6,162 nt of DNA from Clostridia bacterium (GCA_017411585.1 JAFQPV010000082.1:1-6162); one strand, 5' to 3'; numbered from the stretch's first letter, positions 1 to 6,162 are shown. Notes: generated by a model not told the origin, from the letters alone. A program made the numbers and translations.

Positions 1-1
1 G

Positions 2-253
2 GCACCGTCGGAGTCTGCAAGCTATGTGCTATTAAAAGAACAGCTTTTGGAGGTGCTTAGCACACTGACACCGCGCGAAGAAAAGGTGTTAAAGCTCCGC
101 TTCGGTTTGGAGGACGGCAGAGCAAGAACACTTGAAGAAGTGGGTAAGCGTTTTGACGTAACACGTGAGCGTATCCGTCAGATTGAAGCAAAGGCACTCC
201 GTAAGCTGCGCCATCCGAGCAGAAGTAAGAAATTAAAGGATTATTTGGATTAA
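2..253 (+). CDS. rpoD: Primary RNA polymerase sigma factor (RpoD/SigA), C-terminal end; 5' part outside the window
   Basis: This is the end of the housekeeping sigma factor, the RNA polymerase subunit that recognises -35 and -10 promoter elements. The reading frame is open from base 2, the left edge, and ends at TAA 251-253, leaving 83 codons. Visible are region 4.1 (LTPREEKVLKLRFGLEDGRA) and the region 4.2 helix-turn-helix (TLEEVGKRFDVTRERIRQIE, then AKALRKLRHPSRSKKL), which contacts the -35 element and is nearly invariant in group 1 sigma factors. The final KKLKDYLD is the usual RpoD ending in Bacillota. A GTG at position 26 is an internal valine codon, not a start. Regions 1 to 3 lie outside the window, so a close group 2 paralogue cannot be fully excluded, but the C-terminus is typical of the essential sigma factor. 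A terminator follows 12 bases after the stop. Confidence 0.96.
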   Translation, partial: APSESASYVLLKEQLLEVLSTLTPREEKVLKLRFGLEDGRARTLEEVGKRFDVTRERIRQIEAKALRKLRHPSRSKKLKDYLD

Positions 254-265
254 ACATTATACAAC

Positions 266-299
266 AAAAAGCGAAGTTCGAGCTTGAGCTTCGCTTTTT
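266..299 (+). terminator. Intrinsic terminator of the sigma factor gene
   Basis: The arms AAAAAGCGAAG (266-276) and CTTCGCTTTTT (289-299) are perfect reverse complements. The stem extends inward by T-G, T-A, C-G and G-T pairs to an AGCT loop (281-284). The 3' arm ends in five T followed by GGTTTT, giving a U-rich tail. The 5' A-run means it could also stop transcription from the other strand. Its core is nearly identical to the hairpin at 5082-5113 at the other end of the next gene. Confidence 0.9.
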
Positions 300-335
300 G
301 GTTTTCTGCATCTTTTTGTAAAAAGCTTGATACAA

Positions 336-371
336 TAGCCTTTTTTATTAAAATAATTATAAAAAAGGCTA
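336..371. repeat. AT-rich perfect inverted repeat, 13-bp arms
   Basis: The left arm TAGCCTTTTTTAT (336-348) is the exact reverse complement of the right arm ATAAAAAAGGCTA (359-371), separated by ten AT-only bases. It lies between the sigma factor terminator and the promoter of the large gene. It is not a typical terminator: the GC part of the stem is only four pairs at the outer end and no clean T-run follows on either strand. It could be a protein-binding site, a cruciform-prone spacer or the relic of a small mobile element. The symmetry is directly visible; the role is unknown. Confidence 0.6.
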
Positions 372-399
372 GAGAATTATTTTGTCCAAATGTCGTTTT

Positions 400-420
400 T
401 GTCAATTTCCGTAAGTGACA
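400..420. promoter_or_regulatory. Candidate operator: imperfect palindrome just upstream of the -35 element
   Basis: The arms TGTCA (400-404) and TGACA (416-420) are perfect complements, and further inside TT (406-407) pairs with AA (413-414) and C409 with G411. In all, 8 of 10 position pairs are symmetric around base 410. The centre lies about 55 bases before the likely transcription start, a usual place for an activator site. Two more TGTC motifs occur just upstream, at 383-386 and 391-394. No regulator gene is visible in the window, so a binding protein cannot be named. Confidence 0.35.
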
Positions 421-428
421 TTCGAACA

Positions 429-458
429 TTTACAGTTTATGGGGGATTGTGTTATAAT
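429..458 (+). promoter_or_regulatory. Sigma-A type promoter with extended -10, for the heparinase-like gene
   Basis: The -35 box TTTACA (429-434) matches TTGACA at five of six positions. After 18 bases comes a perfect -10 box TATAAT (453-458). It is preceded by TG at 450-451 with one base between, forming an extended -10 (TGTTATAAT). Transcription should begin near 464-466. This is the pattern recognised by the housekeeping sigma factor whose end is encoded just upstream. The A/T tracts at 341-366 and 396-400 may add curvature but are too far upstream to be a standard UP element. Confidence 0.85.
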
Positions 459-465
459 GATAAAT

Positions 466-475
466 AAGAGGTGAT
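466..475 (+). promoter_or_regulatory. Strong ribosome binding site that fixes the start at 479
   Basis: AAGAGGTGAT is complementary to the 16S rRNA 3' end over GAGGTGAT. The GAGGTG core (468-473) lies five bases before ATG 479, a good distance. The site coincides almost exactly with the predicted transcription start (about 464-466), so the mRNA leader is only about 13 to 15 bases, nearly all of it Shine-Dalgarno sequence. Confidence 0.85.
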
Positions 476-478
476 ATT

Positions 479-3400
479 ATGAAAAAAATAGTTGCAGTGT
501 TTTTGTGTATGTGCATGCTCGCATCTATGACGACGGCATTTGCCGCTAAGCAGAACGAGGATACGCGAAATGTTTTGTTTGAAGATAATTTTGAAAGCTA
601 CGCTGACGGTACGGATTTGCCGGCAAAGACAGGCGTGCTCGAACAGTGGTCGCTGCGCAAGAAATCGACGACCTCTACGACAAATGTCGTGCAGGAATCG
701 GCGGGGAACAAGGCGGTTTGCCTAACCAATTCCGCAGAAACAGAAGGCGGGCCTCGTATAGAAAAGCATTTCTATCTTTCGCAGGCGAGCAATATCCGTG
801 TGGAATTCCGCGTGAAAACTGCCGGAACATCCGTGAATTTTACTGCACAAATGCCCGACGGTAATACAAAGCTTGCCAACAAGGTGCTTTCGGAGGGTGA
901 ATGGGCATCTTATCGCATTGATATGAATTTTAAAACAGACACCTTTGATGTTTATGTGGATGACTTATTGTCGGAAAGCGGAAAATCGTTTACCTCGACT
1001 GACCGCAGTGAGATTAAATTCGTATTTACGGCATATGTTTCTTCGGGACAAGCCGTATATATCGATGATGTAAGATTTTCAACGACCGATACACTGGATT
1101 TAGATTATGTTGGCAACGGACAGGTGCCGTTTCGCACAAACGAGGAAATTATGGCACCGTTTGGCAAGGAAAAGGCACCGAAGGTAGACTTGCCTGAGAA
1201 GAGCTATCTGTTGTTTGAGTACGACGGCTTGTATAACGGACCGAATACGGTAGGCTTTGGCTCGGATGCAACGTGGTCTTCCAAAGCAGCGGCAGATTAT
1301 GTGCATGCTGCGGTGATTGACGGCGATGAGCTGATTCGCTTTACCAATCCGGTTGTTGCACCTGCAACGAAGAGCCTGCACAAGCTCTTGGTTCTTGGCG
1401 AAAAGCCGAAGGATTTGACGGTCGCATTTTATGCGAAGCTTAAAAATAGCAGTATATCCTTCAAATTAACCAATGCGAGCGCTACAAAGCTATCGAATAC
1501 GGAAAACTTCCCGATCAGCGAAAAAACAACCGGACTGGATCCGGATGCTTGGACCAAGGTGGAAATCACTTATAATTTCCAGAAGTCGACCTATTCCGTT
1601 TTTGTGAACGATAAAGCTGTATACAAAAATTATGCCTTTGACAAATCTGCGGAGGATTGCAGCGAGGTCAATGTGAACAGTGATGTAAAAATGGCTGGTG
1701 CGGATACGCTTTTGCTGGACAATGTTGTGATGTATACAACGGCGGAGGCGTCGCTCGGCAGTATGAAGTACTACGGCACAACCGGTACAAATTGGGCGTT
1801 GGTCGGCAAGGATGTGCCGAAGGGTGGTTATATTGAAAACCTGCGTGCTCATCCGAGACTGATTGTCAATGACAGACAAGCACTTTTAGATAAAATTGCA
1901 AATGATGACCAATCTGCGGCTTGGTACGCCGATGTGAAAAGAGAGGCAGATTTAGTGCTGAATTCGTCGCTTTCGAAGTACGATGCAGCGGATAACAGTA
2001 TTATTGCCGTGTGCCGTGCGGTAGAAAATGATATGTGGTATTTAGGTATTACATATCTTGTAGAGCAGGACAGAAAGTATATCGACCGCGCACTTGCGGA
2101 AATTCGCAATGTCGGCACTTTCCCGGACTGGTCGAACTGGGCGCCGATTTGCCCGTCGGAGATGATGTACGGTATCGCGTGCGCTTACGACTGGATGTAT
2201 GACGGCTTAACGCCGGCAGAACGCACAGAGATTATTGATGTATTAAAAAAACAAGCACTTTGGCAGTTTGTACGCTGCTATGACGGTGTGCTTGAAAAGG
2301 AAATCAATTCCGGCACCTCGAACCGTACGCTTGTAGCCAATGCCGCAGCGGCAGGTGTTGCAATTGCGATTGCAGATGAAGAGCCGCGTTTGGCGCAGCT
2401 TTTATTAGACGGCGCGGTTGAGTACGCGAAGCCTTGCTTTACGGAATACGGCGCAGATGGCGGCTTCCCGGAGGGAACGGGCTATTGGCGCTATGCGACG
2501 CAGTTTATGTATCTGATGATTTCGGAGTTGGATAATGCGGTTGAGGATTCTTTTGCTATGCCGAAGGAAATCTCGTGGTATTTTGAGCAACCGGAGTCTA
2601 TCAATACGCCGGAATACTGGATGTATATGAATGGTGCAACCTCGAGATTTGTTTATGGCGACTCTTCACATGGCTTTTTCTACAATCCGCTTGTCTACTA
2701 TGCAGGTGAGCGCTATAATAAGCCGTTCTATGGTTGGTATTTAAATCAGCTGATGGAAAAGCACGGCAGTAATGTTGACATTACACCGTTTGCGATTGCG
2801 TGGTATAATCCGGATATCGAATGGAAAAATGTCGGCATGCCGCTTGATAAGACCTTTAACGCAAAGAAAAATGCACAGACAGCGAGTATGCGCTCGTCCT
2901 GGAGTGATGAAGATATGCTCTATGTTGCCATTCAGGGTGGTGACAACACGCAGGGGCATATGATGCCGTCACTCGGTACATTTATTGTGGAGGCGAACGG
3001 TAAAGCTTTTATTAAGCAAAATCCGAAGCTGGACTACGATTCTTCTTATGACGATGCGCTTTATTATGTAGCGCGTACGGAAAGTCAGAATACAATTATT
3101 GTAAATCCGGACAAAACTGTCGGACAGAATACGAGTGCGGTTGCAAGCTTTGTAAAGCACGAGGAGGCGGAAAACGAAGCGTTTACCGTACTGGATATGA
3201 CGCAGACAAATTCTGCTTTTACGGATGCAAAGCGTGGCGTGTATATGACGCCGGGCAGACATTCGGTTGTTTTGCAGGATGAAATGAAGCTAAATAAACC
3301 GTCCGAGGTGTACTGGTTTGCACACACAAGCGGTGATATCGCGCTTTCCGCGGACAGAAAAAGTGCACTTTTAACGGTTGACGGTGAAAGAATGTATGTT

Positions 3401-5074
3401 GCAATTACGAATGGGCCTTCTGATGCCGTGTTTGAAATTATGGCAACGGAGCCGCTGCCGACCTCGCCGGTGCAGCCGCCGGATGCACCATCCTTGGGTG
3501 GCTTTAAGCTTGCGGTACATATGCAAAATGTAACCGATGCAACGCTTGCGGTGGAATTTGTTCCTTTAAAGGCAGGCGAGGCAGCACCGGAACAGCTTAC
3601 ACCGGTAAAACCGATTTCTGCATGGTCGGTGCAGGATAATACCATCCCTGTAAACCGTCAGGCAGGCAGTGTAGTAGCGCTCTTGCTCGACAGCCCGAAT
3701 GTGCTCGATATGGAAAAGAAAACCTTTGTCGATACTGCCAATACGGATGTAGTTCCGATTGTGCAAAACGGCAGAACGCTTGTGCCGGTGCGCTTTATTT
3801 CCGAGGCATTCGGCGCAAAGGTTGGCTGGGCAGAGGCAACCCAAACTGTTACCGTTACCAAAGGGGTAAATAAAATTGAATTGCAGATTGGCTCTGACAA
3901 AATGATGGTTAACGGCGAGGTCACAACGCTGGATGTTCCTGCACAGACCATTAATTCCAGAACGCTGATTCCGCTTCGTGCGCTTGTAGAAGCACTCGGA
4001 AAGCAGGTATTCTGGGATGACCGCGGACTGATTGTCATTTCGGATGAAGCTGTAAACTATACCGAGGAGACAAAGGCAGGTATGATTCGCCTTTTGGGTA
4101 CAAGAGTGCTCTTAAATGGCAAGGATATGCCGAGCTTTACAACAGACAAACAGAATTATTGGCTCTTAACCGATGGTAATATTCCGACCGTTACACTGAC
4201 CGACGGTACGCCTGTAGTGCAGAGTGGAAATACAGCAAGCTTTACCCTTGCAGGCAAAACCTACACTATTACCTTTGTCCGCGATAAATTCGAAGGTCAG
4301 TTCGGTACAAATTCCGGCGACACGGTTAAGGAATTGAAGCTTACGGCGTCGAACAGAATTGAGCCGCCTGCATATGCAACATGGCACCCGGTTTCGAAGG
4401 TAACCTTCAGCACGGAAAATGAAAAGTATCCGCCATCGGGTACAATCGACAATGTGATTTTGCAGGAGCTGACAACAAATATTCACCATCGCTGGACGGG
4501 TTCGAGCGGTAACTGGATTCAGTATGAATTTGAAAGTGAAGCTAATCTCTATGCATTTGGACTTGCAACACTGTTTGGTACGCAGAGAAGCTATCAGTTT
4601 AAAGCAGAGGTTTCCACGGATGGCACGACTTGGACAGAGGTGCTCAACACAAGCACGAGCGGTACGACCAATATGCCGGATATCTTTAATCTCGGTGGCG
4701 AAAAGACAAAATACTTCCGCTTGACGGCGCTTGGTAATTCTGCAGGCTCGTCAAACAGCTACACGGAGGTGCGCTTCTATACAAGTGAAGCACAGCTGAA
4801 TGAAGACCGCCAATACTGGCAAACCTATTTTGCAGAGTACGATGCAACAGCCGAAGTCGGTCAGACAGTGCAGATTCTTGCATCGGGCGTAACTGCTGCT
4901 GGGGAAGAGATACCGGTTTCCGGCTTGAAATACAGTTCGGATAATGCTTTGGTTGCAACTGTAGACGCCAACGGTATGATTACCTTTGTTGCAGCGGGCA
5001 CGGCAAACATTACAGTGCAGTACGACAGTGCATTTGGCAGCATTAAAAAAGTATTTTCTGTCGAATGTAAATAA
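479..5074 (+). CDS. Secreted multidomain heparinase II/III-family (polysaccharide lyase-like) protein with stalk, discoidin-like and BIG2 modules
   Basis: This is a 1531-residue exported protein resembling lyases that cut uronic acid-containing polysaccharides such as glycosaminoglycans or alginate by beta-elimination. The ATG follows a strong Shine-Dalgarno sequence and begins a signal peptide (KK, then a hydrophobic core; likely cleavage after A20-F-A22). Domains in order: beta-sandwich module 1 (about 31-205, opening FEDNFESYADG); related module 2 (about 241-422); alpha/alpha toroid (about 452-700) with ACAYDWMYDGLTPAER (567-582) and DGGFPEGTGYWRY (660-672); heparinase II/III-type beta-sandwich (about 795-1030, RSSW then GGDN); stalk domain with two half repeats (NGRTLVPVRF 1097-1106, NSRTLIPLRA 1159-1168); Ig-like segment (about 1205-1268, ending YTITF); discoidin/F5-8 C-like module (about 1285-1437); BIG2-like module (about 1452-1529). 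No LPXTG motif, SLH repeat or C-terminal membrane helix is seen, so it is probably released or held non-covalently. The usual metal-site motif HxHxDxG reads HMMPSLG (827-833), the later Asp is Gln847 and HNT is QNT (870-872), so activity is doubtful. The substrate is unknown. The gene appears monocistronic. Confidence 0.85.
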   Translation: MKKIVAVFLCMCMLASMTTAFAAKQNEDTRNVLFEDNFESYADGTDLPAKTGVLEQWSLRKKSTTSTTNVVQESAGNKAVCLTNSAETEGGPRIEKHFYLSQASNIRVEFRVKTAGTSVNFTAQMPDGNTKLANKVLSEGEWASYRIDMNFKTDTFDVYVDDLLSESGKSFTSTDRSEIKFVFTAYVSSGQAVYIDDVRFSTTDTLDLDYVGNGQVPFRTNEEIMAPFGKEKAPKVDLPEKSYLLFEYDGLYNGPNTVGFGSDATWSSKAAADYVHAAVIDGDELIRFTNPVVAPATKSLHKLLVLGEKPKDLTVAFYAKLKNSSISFKLTNASATKLSNTENFPISEKTTGLDPDAWTKVEITYNFQKSTYSVFVNDKAVYKNYAFDKSAEDCSEVNVNSDVKMAGADTLLLDNVVMYTTAEASLGSMKYYGTTGTNWALVGKDVPKGGYIENLRAHPRLIVNDRQALLDKIANDDQSAAWYADVKREADLVLNSSLSKYDAADNSIIAVCRAVENDMWYLGITYLVEQDRKYIDRALAEIRNVGTFPDWSNWAPICPSEMMYGIACAYDWMYDGLTPAERTEIIDVLKKQALWQFVRCYDGVLEKEINSGTSNRTLVANAAAAGVAIAIADEEPRLAQLLLDGAVEYAKPCFTEYGADGGFPEGTGYWRYATQFMYLMISELDNAVEDSFAMPKEISWYFEQPESINTPEYWMYMNGATSRFVYGDSSHGFFYNPLVYYAGERYNKPFYGWYLNQLMEKHGSNVDITPFAIAWYNPDIEWKNVGMPLDKTFNAKKNAQTASMRSSWSDEDMLYVAIQGGDNTQGHMMPSLGTFIVEANGKAFIKQNPKLDYDSSYDDALYYVARTESQNTIIVNPDKTVGQNTSAVASFVKHEEAENEAFTVLDMTQTNSAFTDAKRGVYMTPGRHSVVLQDEMKLNKPSEVYWFAHTSGDIALSADRKSALLTVDGERMYVAITNGPSDAVFEIMATEPLPTSPVQPPDAPSLGGFKLAVHMQNVTDATLAVEFVPLKAGEAAPEQLTPVKPISAWSVQDNTIPVNRQAGSVVALLLDSPNVLDMEKKTFVDTANTDVVPIVQNGRTLVPVRFISEAFGAKVGWAEATQTVTVTKGVNKIELQIGSDKMMVNGEVTTLDVPAQTINSRTLIPLRALVEALGKQVFWDDRGLIVISDEAVNYTEETKAGMIRLLGTRVLLNGKDMPSFTTDKQNYWLLTDGNIPTVTLTDGTPVVQSGNTASFTLAGKTYTITFVRDKFEGQFGTNSGDTVKELKLTASNRIEPPAYATWHPVSKVTFSTENEKYPPSGTIDNVILQELTTNIHHRWTGSSGNWIQYEFESEANLYAFGLATLFGTQRSYQFKAEVSTDGTTWTEVLNTSTSGTTNMPDIFNLGGEKTKYFRLTALGNSAGSSNSYTEVRFYTSEAQLNEDRQYWQTYFAEYDATAEVGQTVQILASGVTAAGEEIPVSGLKYSSDNALVATVDANGMITFVAAGTANITVQYDSAFGSIKKVFSVECK

Positions 5075-5081
5075 ACAACAA

Positions 5082-5113
5082 AAAAAGCGAAGTTCATTTG
5101 AACTTCGCTTTTT
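5082..5113. terminator. Bidirectional terminator between convergent genes
   Basis: AAAAAGCGAAGTTC (5082-5095) is the exact reverse complement of GAACTTCGCTTTTT (5100-5113), giving a 14-bp stem with an ATTT loop. On the + strand the stem ends in five T; on the - strand it ends in six (complement of A5081-5086). It starts 7 bases after the stop of the heparinase-like gene and 11 bases beyond the stop of the convergent RNase J gene, so it probably ends both transcripts. Its core matches the terminator at 266-299. Confidence 0.92.
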
Positions 5114-5124
5114 GTTTGCTTCAA

Positions 5125-6162
5125 TTAAACTTCCATAACCACCGGCAAAATCATCGGTGAACGCTTTGTCTTTTCATACATATAATCGCCAATTGCACTG
5201 CGCATTGCGTTTTTGAGTGCTGTCCAATCTGCATTGCCGCGCTCCATTGTGCGGTCAAGTGCTTCCTTGGTCACCTCTCGTGCGCCCTCCATCAGCTCCT
5301 CGGATTCGCGCACATACACAAAGCCGCGGGAGATGATGTCCGGTCCGGAAAGCAGTGCACCGGTTTCTGCGGAAATCGATACCACGCAGACGATTAAGCC
5401 GTCGTTTGCCAAATGCTTTCTGTCACGCAAAACGATATTGCCGACATCGCCGACACCGAGACCGTCAACCAAAAGCTTGCCGCTTGGTACCATACCATTC
5501 ACTCTTGCGCTTTCTGCATCGATTTCAAGGACGTGACCATTCTCCAAAAGGAAGGAGTTTTCAAGCGGTACGCCCATGATTTCGGCGAGGTTTGCATGTG
5601 CCTTTAGGTGCCTGTATTCGCCGTGTACCGGCATAAAATACTTCGGCTTGGTCAACGCAAGCATCAGTTTTAATTCTTCCTGGCAAGCGTGTCCGGAAAC
5701 GTGGATTTCAGCGTGCGATTCATATACAACCTCTGCGCCGCGGCGGAATAACTCGTTAATTACGCGGGAGATGGTTTTTTCGTTGCCCGGAATTGCACTT
5801 GCAGATACGATAATCAAATCGTTATTGGTAATTTCAACCTTTCTGTGGTCGGAATATGCCATTCTGAACAGTGCGCTCATTTCTTCGCCCTGTGAACCGG
5901 TGGTTACAATGACAAGCTGATTGTCCGGATAACGACCGATATCATCAATGCGAATGAGTGTATTCGCCGGAATGTGCATATACCCAAGTTCAATTGCAAC
6001 CTCGACAATATTTTCCATACTTCTGCCGGAAACGGCGACCTTTCTGCCGTATTTTGCCGCAGCGTTGATAATCTGCTGTACGCGGTGTACGTTGGATGCA
6101 AAGGTTGCAACAATAATGCGCTTGTCGCAGTTTTTGAACATATCGTCAAAGGTTTTGCCGAC
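5125..6162 (-). CDS. rnj: Ribonuclease J, C-terminal part; start lies beyond the right edge
   Basis: Ribonuclease J is a metallo-beta-lactamase/beta-CASP nuclease with endonuclease and 5'-to-3' exonuclease activity, central to mRNA decay and rRNA maturation in Bacillota. The frame is open from base 6162 (VGKTFDDMF...) to the stop at 5125-5127, giving 345 codons of a protein usually about 550 residues long. The Met at 6141 is internal. Counting from that Met, visible motifs are ATFASNVHR (12-20), VSGRSM (37-42), TGSQGEE (81-87), SGHACQEELKLML (149-161, with motif B His151) and PVHGEYR (171-177, with motif C His173), followed by the C-terminal domain ending SPMILPVVMEV. The beta-CASP motifs look intact. 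TGSQGEE replaces the more usual TGSQGEP, a minor change. The N-terminal HxHxDH metal motif is outside the window. Whether it is J1 or J2 cannot be decided here. It converges on the heparinase-like gene and shares its terminator. Confidence 0.95.
   Translation of the reverse strand, partial: VGKTFDDMFKNCDKRIIVATFASNVHRVQQIINAAAKYGRKVAVSGRSMENIVEVAIELGYMHIPANTLIRIDDIGRYPDNQLVIVTTGSQGEEMSALFRMAYSDHRKVEITNNDLIIVSASAIPGNEKTISRVINELFRRGAEVVYESHAEIHVSGHACQEELKLMLALTKPKYFMPVHGEYRHLKAHANLAEIMGVPLENSFLLENGHVLEIDAESARVNGMVPSGKLLVDGLGVGDVGNIVLRDRKHLANDGLIVCVVSISAETGALLSGPDIISRGFVYVRESEELMEGAREVTKEALDRTMERGNADWTALKNAMRSAIGDYMYEKTKRSPMILPVVMEV

Noticed and set aside
312..325. Small palindrome CTTTTTGTAAAAAG
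   Set aside because: Six-base A/T arms with a two-base centre are expected by chance in this AT-rich spacer, and there is no link to a promoter or terminator.
57..335. 92-codon - strand open frame over the sigma factor end
   Set aside because: It runs antisense through the invariant region 4 of the sigma factor and across its terminator hairpin, so it is not credible as a gene.
327..362. Alternative promoter starting with TTGATA at 327
   Set aside because: The only TTATAA-like -10 box (357-362) is 24 bases away, beyond workable spacing, and the promoter at 429-458 is far better.
336..371. The AT-rich inverted repeat as a second intrinsic terminator
   Set aside because: The T-run lies inside the stem rather than after it, and no clean T-tract follows on either strand.
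479..544. Lipoprotein signal peptide, because Cys10 and Cys12 lie in the hydrophobic segment
   Set aside because: The residues before each Cys (VFL and LCM) do not fit a lipobox, which needs a small residue just before Cys. An AFA cleavage site at 20-22 fits ordinary signal peptidase I better.
3085..3645. 186-codon open frame on the - strand inside the large gene
   Set aside because: It lies fully antisense to the conserved beta-sandwich of the heparinase-like gene. Its protein is a Ser/Thr/Ala-rich composition shadow with no recognisable domain, so it is an artefact of codon bias on the coding strand.
3746..4048. A copper amine oxidase enzyme, suggested by the stalk-domain similarity
   Set aside because: Only the N-terminal-type stalk module is present (two NGRTLVPVRF-type half repeats). 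No catalytic amine oxidase domain is encoded, and this module occurs as a spacer in many Bacillota surface proteins.
5213..5607. Several overlapping + strand open frames of 64-107 codons inside the RNase J region
   Set aside because: They are antisense to the clearly conserved ribonuclease J frame and show no family motifs.

Overview
The window looks like chromosomal DNA from a Gram-positive, Clostridia-like member of the Bacillota. The reasons are a primary sigma factor ending of the RpoD/SigA type, a ribonuclease J, a strong GAGGTGAT ribosome binding site, and a secreted multidomain protein carrying a 'stalk' (copper amine oxidase N-terminal-like) domain of the kind common in Bacillota. The species cannot be named from this sequence.

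Layout: (1) positions 2-253, + strand: the last 83 codons of the housekeeping sigma factor, followed by a hairpin terminator (266-299). (2) 254-478: a 225-base intergenic region with the terminator, an AT-rich perfect inverted repeat (336-371), an imperfect palindrome (400-420) and an extended -10 promoter (429-458). (3) 479-5074, + strand: one very large gene (1531 codons) for an exported heparinase II/III-type polysaccharide lyase-like protein. Its order is signal peptide, two related beta-sandwich modules, alpha/alpha toroid, heparinase-type beta-sandwich, stalk domain, Ig-like module, discoidin (F5/8 C)-like module and BIG2-like module. (4) 5082-5113: a hairpin terminator serving two convergent genes. 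(5) 5125-6162, - strand: the C-terminal 345 codons of ribonuclease J; its start lies beyond the right edge.

The two flanking genes are core RNA-synthesis and RNA-decay functions. The middle gene is an accessory carbohydrate-active gene that appears to be a single-gene transcription unit, with its own promoter and terminator. No transporter, regulator or other glycan gene is visible beside it, so it does not look like part of a polysaccharide-utilisation operon within this window.

The most notable observation is in the lyase-like protein. By motif alignment from memory, positions that bind the metal in characterised heparinase II-type enzymes are replaced (HxHxDxG reads HMMPSLG, the later Asp reads Gln, and the HNT motif reads QNT). 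The toroid tyrosine motif (EGTGYWRY) is kept. This suggests a metal-independent or non-catalytic, possibly glycan-binding, variant. A second point is that nearly the same terminator hairpin brackets this gene on both sides. I see no CRISPR array, tRNA, rRNA, insertion sequence or evident novel multi-gene system.
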